Of a stretch of 64,000 bases of DNA, positions 52,382-63,433 are shown piece after piece. Positions within the stretch are counted from its first letter, which is position 1. Every line of letters begins with the position of its first letter. This stretch comes from Frateuria terrea (GTDB lineage Bacteria > Pseudomonadota > Gammaproteobacteria > Xanthomonadales > Rhodanobacteraceae). Location: assembly GCF_900115705.1 (NCBI RefSeq), contig NZ_FOXL01000002.1, positions 682,001-746,000 of the forward strand, in the 5' to 3' direction. A model generated the notes under the pieces. The model was not told the DNA's origin, searched no databases, and saw only the letters and a list, made by a program, of their open reading frames with translations. The translations under genes and the position numbers were made by a program.

Positions 52382-52782
52382 CTGCCGGCGCCTCCCTTGC
52401 GCCGGTGCAACGCCCATACCATCACGTAGCTGATCACCATCAACAGCAGCCACGAGCCGAGCTTGTCCAGCGGCACCATCGACCAGCCGTGGCGCTGCGC
52501 CGGGTAGAGCCAGGCGCGGCTGAAGGTGCCCACGTTCTCCGCCAGCCAGATGAACAATGCGACCAGCACGAAACCGAGCAGCAGCGGCATGCGCCGGTGC
52601 ACGCGGCGGATACGGTAGTGCGCCCAGGTGCGCCGGAACAGCCACACCAGCACCGCGAACAACAGCACCCGCACATCCAGGTAGTGGTGCGCAAAGAAGT
52701 CGAGGTAGATCCCCAGCGCCAGCATGGCCGCCGGGCCGAGGCGCGGATGCCCGCTGAAGTGGAAATCGAAGAGCCGCCATGC
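52372..52782 (-). pseudogene. 5'-truncated DUF817-family membrane protein
   Basis: The frame encodes the C-terminal part of a DUF817 (YoaT-like) membrane protein: YLDFFAHHYLDVRVLLFAVLVWLFRRTW, RRMPLLLGFVLVALFIWLAENVGTFSRAWLYPAQRHGW and KLGSWLLLMVISYVMVW, with about three helices. Family members are around 260-290 residues. The only ATG (52725) gives 117 residues, yet family-like sequence continues upstream in frame (AWRLFDFHFSGHPRLGPAA, to about 52782) with no start codon, and above that the likeness stops. I infer a gene that lost its 5' half. It could still make a short protein from 52725. Family assignment is from memory. Confidence 0.6.
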
Positions 52783-53060
52783 TCCCGAAGCAGGCGAACT
52801 CCACCGCGAATACGGCCCAGCGCCGCTCCGGCTGCCACCACCACAGGCGACGCCCGGTAGCGGCGCGGCTCATGGAACGATCGGCCAGGGCCGTCGGTGC
52901 TCTCCGAAAGACGACTCGCCAGTCTTGCGCGAACCGATGGCAGACCGCCGGCGTGGGCATGACGCCGACCGGGCAGTCCGGGGTGCAGATCGATGGCTGG
53001 CTTCGGCTACGACGCGTGAGCTGCTATACCAGCCGCTTCTCACCGCTCTGGAGCGATCCG
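52783..53060. other. Non-coding gap upstream of aldo/keto reductase
   Basis: No convincing gene, repeat or RNA is seen in this stretch. It may hold remnants of the lost 5' half of the DUF817 gene, but I recognise none of its protein motifs in any frame. It must also contain the promoter of the aldo/keto reductase. Confidence 0.5.
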
Positions 53061-54059
<999 letters not shown>

Positions 54060-54151
54060 CGGGCCAGCACGCCTTGAACGCCTGGTCGATGACGCCATGT
54101 CTGCGGCCTGGCCGCGCCGCGCGGCGCCGGCGCCCCGCCATGACCGCAGCT

Positions 54152-54179
54152 TCGGCCGGACCGGCCGAGCCGCTATACT
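54152..54179 (+). promoter_or_regulatory. Possible ettA promoter overlapped by a palindrome
   Basis: TATACT at 54174-54179 is a good -10 about 70 bases before ettA. TCGGCCGG-A-CCGGCCGA (54152-54168) is a 17-base palindrome directly upstream, covering the -35 and spacer region. It could be an operator. The -35 itself (TTCGGC at 54151-54156, 17-base spacing) is poor. Confidence 0.35.
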
Positions 54180-54249
54180 GAACGTTTATCGACGCCCTCT
54201 TCCCGCCCGCCGCCGCAGGCGGCCACGGCGTACGTCTTCCGGAGGCTCC

Positions 54250-55908
<1,659 letters not shown>

Positions 55909-55931
55909 GCCCTTCAGCGGGAAGCCACCTG

Positions 55932-55983
55932 CTCCCTCTCCCCTGTCGTTGATCAGTGCCGGGGGAGAGGGTTGGGGTGAGGG
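55932..55983. repeat. REP-like palindromic repeat between ettA and pyrF
   Basis: CTCCCTCTCCCC (55932-55943) and GGGGGAGAGGGTTGGGGTGAGG (55961-55982) face each other over 17 bases. This copy contains both halves of the window's dispersed repeat. It may act as a terminator for ettA; there is no T-run. Confidence 0.65.
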
Positions 55984-56044
55984 CCGCCCTGGCCCGGCCG
56001 CACCATCGAGCGAAAGACAACTACACGACCACGAGGAGCCCTCC

Positions 56045-56872
56045 ATGCACTTCATGCAGTCCCTGCACCAGGCATGGCAGCGCAACAACTCCCTCGTCTG
56101 CGTCGGCCTCGACCCCGAGCCGGCCAAATTCCCCGCCCACCTGCGCGACACCCCCGACGCGGTCTACACCTTCTGCCGCGCCATCGTCGACGCCACCGCC
56201 GACCTCATCTGCGCCTACAAGCCCCAGATCGCCCACTTCGCCGCGCTGCGCGCCGAAGGCGCGCTCGAGCGCCTGATCGCCCACATCCATGACGCGCACC
56301 CGGGCATCCCGGTCATCCTCGACGCCAAGCGCGGCGACATCGGCTCGACCGCGCAGCACTACGCGACGGAAGCCTTCGAGCGCTACCAGGCCGACGCCGT
56401 CACCCTGAACCCCTACCTCGGCCGTGACTCCATCCAGCCGTTCCTGGACCGCGCCGACAAAGGCGTGATCCTGCTCTGCCACACCTCCAACCCCGGCGCC
56501 GCCGACCTGCAGGACCTGATCGTCGAAGGCACCGGCAGCGAGCGCCTTCCGCTCTACCAGCACCTTGCCCGCACCATCGCCCGCGACTGGAACGCCAACG
56601 GCAACTGCGCCCTGGTCACCGGCGCCACCTGGCCCGAACAACTGGCCCAGGTCCGCGCCCTGGTCGGCGACATGCCCCTGCTCGTCCCCGGCATCGGCGC
56701 CCAGGGCGGCGACGTCGAGGCCGTGGTCCGCAACGGCCGCACGGCCGACGGCACTGGCCTGATGATCAGCTCGTCCCGCGCGATCCTCTACGCCGGCCAC
56801 GGCGAGGGCTTTGCCGCAGACGCCCGCCAGGCCACGGAAACGTTGCGCAGCCAGGTCAATCGCTGCCGTTGA
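56045..56872 (+). CDS. pyrF: Orotidine-5'-phosphate decarboxylase (type 2)
   Basis: PyrF makes UMP from OMP, the last step of de novo pyrimidine synthesis. The 275 residues fit the longer type 2 branch (UMPS_2-like) rather than the 230-residue E. coli type. Features: [34 protein letters not shown], the active-site [39 protein letters not shown] with the Asp-Lys-Asp set, [15 protein letters not shown] and [20 protein letters not shown] 56045 starts [16 protein letters not shown] lies about 7 bases upstream. Confidence 0.97.
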   Translation: MHFMQSLHQAWQRNNSLVCVGLDPEPAKFPAHLRDTPDAVYTFCRAIVDATADLICAYKPQIAHFAALRAEGALERLIAHIHDAHPGIPVILDAKRGDIGSTAQHYATEAFERYQADAVTLNPYLGRDSIQPFLDRADKGVILLCHTSNPGAADLQDLIVEGTGSERLPLYQHLARTIARDWNANGNCALVTGATWPEQLAQVRALVGDMPLLVPGIGAQGGDVEAVVRNGRTADGTGLMISSSRAILYAGHGEGFAADARQATETLRSQVNRCR

Positions 56873-56905
56873 GGCTGCCAGCGCTCCCATGGGCGAGGAT
56901 CGCGC

Positions 56906-57454
56906 ATGAGTAGCCGGCACTTCCACGTGATTACCGGCGCTTCGGGAGCCGGGAAATCGACCCTCCTGATGGCCCTGGGCGACCTTGGGCATTCGACCGT
57001 GCCGGAAGCAGCCCTCGCCATCCTGCGGGAGCAGCAAGCATGCGATGGCAAACTCCTTCCTTGGATTGACCGCGTGGCTTTCACGGAGGAGGTGCTGGCG
57101 CGGAACGTCCGGAATCATCGGGATGCCCACGCGGTGGAGGCGCCGGTGTTCTTCGATCGCGGCATCCCGGAATGCCTGGCCTGGTTGCGTTTGTCAGGCG
57201 TGACGCCGAAGCCGCGCCACGTGGCAGCTGCGTCTCAGTATCGCTACGCCGCCACCGTGTTCGTTGCCGAGCCCTGGCCGCAGGTGTATGTCTGCACCGC
57301 GGAGCGTCGTGCAAGTTTCGAACGGGCAGCGAGGTCGTTCGAGGCTACCGTGGCGGCGTATGTGCAGGCCGGATACAGGACTTGCGTTCTTCCGAAGATG
57401 CCAGTGCACGAGCGGGCGGCATTCGTTCTGGACAGGGTTGCCGCTGGCGCCTGA
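56906..57454 (+). CDS. Small P-loop ATPase/kinase (AAA_28-like)
   Basis: 182 residues. The Walker A motif is ITGASGAGKST (9-19), followed by VPEAALAILREQQACDG and APVFFDRGIPECLAWLRLSG, where FFDRG is a Walker B-like/kinase Asp motif. Similar predicted ATPases are annotated as AAA family or NTPase/nucleoside-kinase-like; substrate unknown. Codon use and local base composition look less GC-extreme than in the neighbouring genes, which might mean recent acquisition, but I did not compute it. The start is 33 bases after pyrF. Confidence 0.82.
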   Translation: MSSRHFHVITGASGAGKSTLLMALGDLGHSTVPEAALAILREQQACDGKLLPWIDRVAFTEEVLARNVRNHRDAHAVEAPVFFDRGIPECLAWLRLSGVTPKPRHVAAASQYRYAATVFVAEPWPQVYVCTAERRASFERAARSFEATVAAYVQAGYRTCVLPKMPVHERAAFVLDRVAAGA

Positions 57455-57482
57455 CCGTTGATCGTACGCAGAGGCCAAACCC

Positions 57483-57815
57483 ATGGCGACAGATCGTTCC
57501 TTCGTCGAGTACGTCACCGAGCAATCGGGCCTGGATGACCGACTCACCTTCAAGCGCATGTTCGGCGAGTACGGGATCTACATCGACGGCAAGATCGTCG
57601 CCTTTGCCTGCGACAACAGCCTGTTCGTCAAGGCGGCGGACGCTACCGCGGTGCTGACGGCTGACCTTCCCCGGCGCCCGCCGTATCCCGGCGCGAAGCC
57701 CTACCCCGTGGCCGACGAGCTGCTCGACGATTCGGAACGACTGCAGGCTCTGCTGGTCGCGACGGCGAAGGCGATGCCGGAGCCCAAGGCGAAGAAGACG
57801 AAAGCGCGAAAATGA
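57483..57815 (+). CDS. TfoX/Sxy N-terminal domain protein
   Basis: 110 residues: SFVEYVTEQSGLDDRLTFKRMFGEYGIYIDGKIVAFACDNSLFVKAAD is the TfoX N-terminal domain, and the C-terminus is a short basic tail (PKAKKTKARK). Only the N-terminal domain is present, not the C-terminal HhH-like part of full Sxy, so a role in competence should not be assumed. It lies 28 bases after the P-loop gene. The following 213 bases (57816-58028), up to the convergent proline-rich gene, hold nothing I can identify. Confidence 0.88.
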   Translation: MATDRSFVEYVTEQSGLDDRLTFKRMFGEYGIYIDGKIVAFACDNSLFVKAADATAVLTADLPRRPPYPGAKPYPVADELLDDSERLQALLVATAKAMPEPKAKKTKARK

Positions 57816-58028
57816 ATCGCGTGCCGGGGCAACCAGGGGATCATTCGGCCCCGCCCCGGACGACCTGCTCCAGACGAGCATCCTGCCTCGCCCGATCGCG
57901 CCTATCGCCTGCACATCGCCGCGAGGCCATCCCGCACCGGAGGCGTCGGACGAAGGAACCGATGGGCGCACACCCTGAGGCATACCCGTTCCCCGAGCTG
58001 GATCTGCCGCGGCGCGCCCGCCGGCGCC

Positions 58029-59951
58029 TCAGTGGAACTGGTCGCTCGCCGGCACCCAGGAACTGGCGGCCGCGGCCGGTGCCTGCATCGGTCGCGGCGA
58101 CGCCGGACCTTCGTTCGGACAACCAGGCGGCAGCGGGCCGCCGCTGACGCGCGCGGCGGCGCATTGCGCGGCATTGTCCAGGTGGATCGGTGCGGCGGGT
58201 GCGGGCGCCGACCGGGCCTTCGCCGCGCTGGCGGATGCGGAGGGATCGAGCGGCTTTACCGGCGCCAGGTCCAGGCGCTTGTAGAGCCCCGGATCCTTGG
58301 CGGCCCTGGCGGGCGGATCGCCGCCGCAGCCGAACAGCCCGATGGGGAACAGCGGGCTGATCTTGCAGTTGATCCGTACACCGCGCGGCAGGTGGAAGGT
58401 GTGCCTGACGGTGGTCTTCTCGACCGCGTGGCGCAGGGCGGTATCGATGGAGCTCTCGCCTTCGGGCGCCCAGGCGTCCTCGAAGCGCGTGGGACGGTAG
58501 CCGATGTCGGGCGCGCGGTGCTCCATGATGGCGGTGTCGCCATGCGGCTTGAGCTGGATATAGCTGCCCAGCTGGCCGTGCTCGGCACCCTCGGCGGCAC
58601 CCGGTTGCGCCTTGCCCTGTTTGCCTTGGCCCTGCCCCTTGCCCTGCCCGGCGCGCGGCGCTGGCGCGCCGGTGCGGCTGGCGCTTTCGGTGGCACCCTC
58701 GCGGGCGCCCGGATTGCCGCTCTCGCTGCCTTGCGGCGTGGCGTCGGGCGCGCTGCTGGGCGTGCTCTGCGGTGTGCTGGCGTTGCCGGGTGGGGCGCTG
58801 TTCCCGGTAGCGGAAGCGGCCTCCTGCGCGGCCGGCGCCTTGGCGGGTTCGGTCGACGGCACAACCGCCGTCACCTGCGGCTGCGTGAGGATAATCGACG
58901 CCGCGGGCGAGGCGGCCTTGGACACGTCGATGGCCGGTGCCGCCGGTTGCTCCGTGACGGGTGCCTTGGTCGTGTCCAGCGGCACGGCGGCGAGCTGCGG
59001 CTCGGCGAGCTGGATGCTGGGGGCCTGCACCTGCGGCCGTTCGCGTGGCACGACCGGCGCGGTCGCGCTGACCTGCGGCGCGAGGTTGATCGCCGGCGCG
59101 GCCTGCGCCGGCAGCGGGATGGGCTCGACCTGTGGCGCGGCGGGCGTCATCGCCGGCTGCGGGCGCACCAGCGACACCGTGCTGGGCGGCTGGTTTGCCG
59201 GCGGCGCGACGCGGTCGAGCGCAATGCTCGGCGCGGCGATCGGCGGCGGCGCCTGTGCCGGCACGGCAGGCATCGCCAGCGAAGGCGGCGGGGGCATCGG
59301 CCGGTTGCCCTCCATTTGCGCCTTGCGCACCGGTTCGGGCTGGAACTTTGGCGGCACCGGCCGGACGGCGGGCGGCGTGTCCAGGTTGATCTGCGGCGGC
59401 GTGCCGGCCAGCGGCACCGGCGCAATGTCCGGAGCCGGCTTCGGATTCGGCAGCGCAAGCGGTGGCGACGGTGCGGCAACCTGCGCGATGCGAATGGTTG
59501 CCTTCGGCGCAGTGACGGTGATGACCGGAATGTCGGGTGCCGCCGCCGGTTGTGGCTGCTTCGCCGGCGCGCGCTCGGCGGGCCGGGCGGCGACGGTGGG
59601 CGCACTGCCGCGATGGTGCGGTCCGAGCTGCCTCGGCGGCGTGCCGCGCACGGGTGGCGGAGGTGGCGGCTCGGGCTTGTCGATCAGGCGCACCTGCAGG
59701 GGCGCGGACTTCGGTTGCGGCTCCTGCAGGTCGTAGGCCGGGCCGAGGATGGCGCCGAACAACACCAGCAGGTGCACCAGCAGCGCACCGACCATGCCGG
59801 CGATGCGCAGGCCGCGGTCGCGCGGCCGTTCGGCCCGGCGGCGGCGGTAGACGATCGCCTGCGCGGCGGCGTCGCGCGGCGACCGCAGCATGACCACCGG
59901 GTGCGCGTTGGCGGGCGAGTCGCTCGGCTTGTGCGCGGGTGGCAGGGGCAT
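58029..59951 (-). CDS. Large proline-rich single-pass membrane protein (TonB-like architecture)
   Basis: Not a recognised family. 640 residues: a cytoplasmic basic N-terminus, one membrane helix (about 50-70, IAGMVGALLVHLLVLFGAIL), then VRLIDKPEPPPPPP and about 370 residues rich in Pro, Ala and Gln with a recurring short pattern of P-x-I-x-L/V (PQINLDTPP, PSIALDRVAPP, PAINLAPQV, PSIQLAEPQ, PAIDVSKAA), a Ser/Thr/Gly stretch and GKGQGQGKQGKAQ. A folded C-terminal domain follows (about 475-560: TAIMEHRAPDIGYRPTRFED to GVRINCKISPLFPIGLFGCGG), also present in the next protein. The layout resembles TonB or cell-envelope spanning proteins; no TonB C-terminal domain is evident. Confidence 0.75.
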   Translation of the reverse strand: MPLPPAHKPSDSPANAHPVVMLRSPRDAAAQAIVYRRRRAERPRDRGLRIAGMVGALLVHLLVLFGAILGPAYDLQEPQPKSAPLQVRLIDKPEPPPPPPVRGTPPRQLGPHHRGSAPTVAARPAERAPAKQPQPAAAPDIPVITVTAPKATIRIAQVAAPSPPLALPNPKPAPDIAPVPLAGTPPQINLDTPPAVRPVPPKFQPEPVRKAQMEGNRPMPPPPSLAMPAVPAQAPPPIAAPSIALDRVAPPANQPPSTVSLVRPQPAMTPAAPQVEPIPLPAQAAPAINLAPQVSATAPVVPRERPQVQAPSIQLAEPQLAAVPLDTTKAPVTEQPAAPAIDVSKAASPAASIILTQPQVTAVVPSTEPAKAPAAQEAASATGNSAPPGNASTPQSTPSSAPDATPQGSESGNPGAREGATESASRTGAPAPRAGQGKGQGQGKQGKAQPGAAEGAEHGQLGSYIQLKPHGDTAIMEHRAPDIGYRPTRFEDAWAPEGESSIDTALRHAVEKTTVRHTFHLPRGVRINCKISPLFPIGLFGCGGDPPARAAKDPGLYKRLDLAPVKPLDPSASASAAKARSAPAPAAPIHLDNAAQCAAARVSGGPLPPGCPNEGPASPRPMQAPAAAASSWVPASDQFH

Positions 59952-60023
59952 GGCGAAAGTGTAGCTTGCGGGTTGGCTCTGCCGAGCGGGCGTGCAGGGT
60001 GCGGACGACCGACGTGGCGAGCC

Positions 60024-60848
60024 CTAGGGCTTGCGACAATGCGGCGGCAGCGGCTTGCCGGCCTGCTTTGCCTCGCCGCACTCGGCGTCGACCGCCCGGT
60101 CGGGCGTATCGACCGGGCAGCCGTGGGGCAGCGGCTTGCCGGCGCGGTAGAGGGCGATGCACTCGGACAGCTTCCGCTTCGGCGGCGCCAATGACGTGTC
60201 CAGCGGCGCCGGCGCCATGTTCAGGCGTTCGTCGCCGTCCTTCTTCGAGGGCCGCGCGGGCGGCATGCCGCACATCGGCGTGGGAATGCCGAACAGCGTC
60301 TTGCACTTCAGGTGGATGCCGTGGCCGAGGTCGACCGATTTGTTCTCGTTCGTATGGGTGGCGCTGAGCGCGCGGCGAATGCCCTGGCCGAGGATGGTTT
60401 CGTCCGGCGGCGGGAAATCGTGTTCGAAGCGGGTGGCGTCGTACTTGATCGGACTGTCGTGGCGCATCACCCGGCTGTCGCCTTGCGGCATGCGCTGGAC
60501 GTAGCCGGGCGTGGGCGCGGCGGCACTGGCGACGTGCGCGGGCAACAGCGGCTGGCCGGTGCGGTCGTACAGGTGCGGCGGTGCCGGCGGCATCGAGCTG
60601 GCTGGCGCGGGAATACTGGCGGTCATCGCGTCCGGGCGCGGCCGTTCACGTGCGGGAGGCCGTGGTGCCGCGGGCGCGGGGGGAGGTGGCACCGCCGGCG
60701 GTGGCGCAGGCGTGGCTTGCCGTGGCTGCTGTATGAGGCGCACCTGCAATGCATCGCCCAGCCGCACCCGGACGACCTCGTGCGCGGGCTGCGGGCGCAT
60801 CTCCCACCACACGACGGCGCCGAACAGGCCGTGCAATGCCAGCATCAC
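60024..60848 (-). CDS. Proline-rich membrane protein, paralogue of the 58.0-59.95 kb product; start uncertain
   Basis: 274 residues from ATG 60848, but the frame stays open to about 61080 and the upstream residues look genuine (EDTRALLRAWRGRPAPREP, then WRIRLAFGV leading into the helix MLALHGLFGAVVWWEM). The ATG would cut the membrane helix, so the true start is likely upstream at a non-ATG codon; ATC at 61007, 8 bases after GGAG, is one candidate. After the helix come VRLGDALQVRLIQQPRQ and a proline-rich linker. The C-terminal domain (SRVMRHDSPIKYDATRFEHDF to GIHLKCKTLFGIPTPMCGM) aligns with its larger neighbour. Two further Cys-Pro segments (PHGCPVDTP, LPPHCRKP) end the protein. Confidence 0.7.
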   Translation of the reverse strand: MMLALHGLFGAVVWWEMRPQPAHEVVRVRLGDALQVRLIQQPRQATPAPPPAVPPPPAPAAPRPPARERPRPDAMTASIPAPASSMPPAPPHLYDRTGQPLLPAHVASAAAPTPGYVQRMPQGDSRVMRHDSPIKYDATRFEHDFPPPDETILGQGIRRALSATHTNENKSVDLGHGIHLKCKTLFGIPTPMCGMPPARPSKKDGDERLNMAPAPLDTSLAPPKRKLSECIALYRAGKPLPHGCPVDTPDRAVDAECGEAKQAGKPLPPHCRKP

Positions 60849-61007
60849 GCCGAACGCGAGCCGGATGCGCCAGGGTTCGCGCGGCGCAGGCCGCCCGCGC
60901 CATGCGCGCAGCAGCGCGCGGGTGTCCTCGTCCAGCGGCGCCAGCCCGGGGCGTGGCGGCGCCGCGCTTTGCCAGCGATGGGGTTCGACCTGCGGCGGGG
61001 AAACGAT

Positions 61008-61291
61008 GGGGAAAGCTCCGTGCGCGGGGAAAGCGGGATCATCGTGCCCGCCTTCGCAAGACCGTCACGTGTTCGAGGGGTTCCCGGCCGCATTGCCGCT
61101 TGACCGCGCGGGCGGATCGCACAAGGCTACACGAGCGGCAACCGCCGCACCCCGCCATGACCGCCCCGCCCGCGCCCGCGCGCTCGAAGGACGACCATGA
61201 CGGCCCGCCATCGTCAGCCGCCATGCGCGGCCTCGTGCGGCGCCGTTCATGCCGATGCGAGTCCCGCGCCCAGCCATGGGAGGGACGTCTC
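61008..61291. other. Divergent intergenic region upstream of EF-G-like gene
   Basis: Part of this stretch may encode the N-terminus of the proline-rich protein on the minus strand. For the plus strand, TTGACC at 61100-61105 is a fair -35, but no good -10 lies at a suitable distance (GGCTAC at 61125 is weak). No RNA gene is seen. Confidence 0.3.
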
Positions 61292-63331
61292 GTGTCGTAC
61301 AGCACGGAAAACATCCGCAACATCGCGCTCGCCGGCCACGCCGGCAGTGGCAAGACCACCTTGTTCGAAGCCTTGCTGCATGCCGGCGGCGTCATCCAGG
61401 CGCAAGGCTCGGTCGAGCGCGGCACCACCCAGTCGGACACCGACGCGCAGGAGAAGGCGCGCGGGCATTCGATCGACAGCGCCATCGCCAGCATCGACCG
61501 CGACGGTTGCCACATCAACCTAATCGATACCGCCGGCTATGCCGATTTCCGCGGCGGCACGCTGTCGGCCTTCGCCGCAGTGGAGACGGTGGCGATCGTG
61601 GTGAACGCCACCAACGGCGTCGAGCACGGCACGCGACGCATGATGGAACGGGCGCGACAGCGCGCCCTGGCGCGCGTGCTGGTGGTCAACAAGATCGACT
61701 TCGAGGGCGCGCGGCTATCGATGCTGGTCGACACGCTGCGCGATGAATTCGGACCTGAATGCCTACCGGTGAACCTGCCTGCACAGGGCGGCAAACGGGT
61801 GCTCGACTGCTTCTTCCACAACGAGGGCACGACCGACTTCTCCTCGCTGGCGGCCGCGCACCAGCAGATCGTCGACCAGGTGGTGGAGATCAATGAGGCC
61901 ACCATGGGTGCCTACCTCGACAGCGGCGAGGGCGCGCTCAGCCGCGAGCAGTTGCACGACGCCTTCGAGCAGTGCCTGCGCGAGGGCCACCTGGTGCCGA
62001 TCTGCTTCGTCAGTGCGCGCACCGGCGTGGGTGTGGCCGAGTTCCTGGAGCTGGCCAGCCGCCTGCTGCCGAACCCGGCCGAGGGCAATCCGCCGGCGTT
62101 CGCCAACGGCCAGGGCGAGGCGGTCACGGTGGACGGCGATCCGTCCAAACACGTGGTCGCGGACGTGTTCAAGATCGTCAATGACCCGTTCGTGGGCAAG
62201 CTGGGCGTGTTCCGCGTCTGGCAGGGCACGATCCGGCGCGACACGCAGTTGTTCGTCGACGGCTCGCGCAAGCCGTTCAAGGTCGGCCACCTGTTCCGAC
62301 TGAACGGCAAGGCGCACGTGGAGATCGAGCAGGCGATACCCGGTGACATCGCTGCGGTAGCCAAGGTGGAGGAAATCCACTTCGATGCCGTGCTGCATGA
62401 TTCGCACGAGGAGGACGGCATCCACCTGGCGCCGATGGAATTCCCGCAGCCGATGTTCGGCCTGGCGCTCACGCCCCGGCACAAGGGACAGGAGCAGAAG
62501 CTCTCGCAGGCGCTGGCACGGCTGGCCGAGGAAGACCCGTGCCTGCGCACCGAGCATCACAAGGAGCTCAACGAGACGGTGGTGCGCGGGCTGTCCGAGC
62601 TGCACCTGAAGGTGGTGCTCGAGCGCATGCGCGAGCGCTACGGCGTGGAGGTGGACACGCATCCGCCGCGGATCGCCTATCGCGAGACCATCGCCGCCCA
62701 TGCCGACGGCCACCACCGGCACAAGAAGCAGACCGGCGGCGCCGGGCAGTTCGGCGAGGTGTTCCTGCGCGTCGAACCGCTTGATCGCGGCGCGGGTTTC
62801 GAGTTCGTCGACGGGGTCAAGGGCGGCGTCATCCCCAACCAGTTCCTGCCGGCGATCGAGAAAGGCGTGCGCCAGGCGATGGCGTCCGGAGCGATCGCCG
62901 GCTACCCGATGCAGGACCTGCGCGTGACCGTATACGACGGCAAGTACCACCCGGTCGATTCGAAGGAGGTGGCGTTCGTCAGCGCCGGGAAGAAGGCATT
63001 CATGGATGCGGTGGGCAAGGCGCGGCCGATCGTGCTGGAGCCGATCGTGGACGTGGAGGTCGCCATTCCCGAGGCCAGCGTGGGCGACGTCACCGGCAGC
63101 CTGGCCGGCAAGCGGGCGCGCATCATGGGCACCGACACGCAACGTGGCGGCGAGCTGATGATCCGCGCGCAGGCGCCGCTGGCGGAACTGACCGATTACC
63201 CGACCGAATTGAAGGCGATGACGGGCGGCCAGGGGCGCTACAGCCTGGATCTCTCCCATTACGAACCGGTGCCGCCGCCCGTGCAGAAGCAGCTTTGCGA
63301 AGCATGGAAGCCGCACCTGGAGGACGACTAG
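61292..63331 (+). CDS. EF-G-like translational GTPase (non-canonical fusA paralogue)
   Basis: 679 residues, all EF-G domains present: G domain with P-loop GHAGSGKTT (15-23), LIDTAGYADF (77-86) and VVNKIDF; domains II and III (FKIVNDPFVGKLGVFRVWQG; PRHKGQEQKLSQALARLAEEDP); domain IV with HHRHKKQTGGAGQFGEVFLRVEPL; domain V (LEPIVDVEVAIPEASVGDVTGSLAGKRARIMG). Switch I has ARGHSI instead of ERGITI, and switch II has Tyr83 where EF-G has the GTPase-activating His. It is therefore a divergent paralogue, not the housekeeping fusA, which usually sits with rpsG and tuf. GTG 61292 has GGAGGG 8 bases upstream. Confidence 0.93.
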   Translation: MSYSTENIRNIALAGHAGSGKTTLFEALLHAGGVIQAQGSVERGTTQSDTDAQEKARGHSIDSAIASIDRDGCHINLIDTAGYADFRGGTLSAFAAVETVAIVVNATNGVEHGTRRMMERARQRALARVLVVNKIDFEGARLSMLVDTLRDEFGPECLPVNLPAQGGKRVLDCFFHNEGTTDFSSLAAAHQQIVDQVVEINEATMGAYLDSGEGALSREQLHDAFEQCLREGHLVPICFVSARTGVGVAEFLELASRLLPNPAEGNPPAFANGQGEAVTVDGDPSKHVVADVFKIVNDPFVGKLGVFRVWQGTIRRDTQLFVDGSRKPFKVGHLFRLNGKAHVEIEQAIPGDIAAVAKVEEIHFDAVLHDSHEEDGIHLAPMEFPQPMFGLALTPRHKGQEQKLSQALARLAEEDPCLRTEHHKELNETVVRGLSELHLKVVLERMRERYGVEVDTHPPRIAYRETIAAHADGHHRHKKQTGGAGQFGEVFLRVEPLDRGAGFEFVDGVKGGVIPNQFLPAIEKGVRQAMASGAIAGYPMQDLRVTVYDGKYHPVDSKEVAFVSAGKKAFMDAVGKARPIVLEPIVDVEVAIPEASVGDVTGSLAGKRARIMGTDTQRGGELMIRAQAPLAELTDYPTELKAMTGGQGRYSLDLSHYEPVPPPVQKQLCEAWKPHLEDD

Positions 63332-63433
63332 CGGCAGGCCGCCCTGCCCCTTTCCTTCGGGTGGGGGCAGGTGGGCCGGGGCCCGCGCGGAATCAGGTCA
63401 AGACGCCGCAAGGCCTACGCGGCGAGATGGACG

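Noticed and set aside
57483-57815. Competence regulator TfoX/Sxy
   Set aside because: Only the N-terminal domain is present. Short proteins of this kind are widespread and not shown to control competence.
58029-59951. Calling the large proline-rich protein TonB
   Set aside because: The membrane anchor and proline-rich span fit, but I cannot see the TonB C-terminal domain or ExbB/ExbD genes nearby, and the shared C-terminal domain looks different.
61292-63331. Annotation as the housekeeping elongation factor G (fusA)
   Set aside because: The switch I and switch II signatures deviate, including loss of the catalytic His, and there is no rpsG or tuf neighbour.
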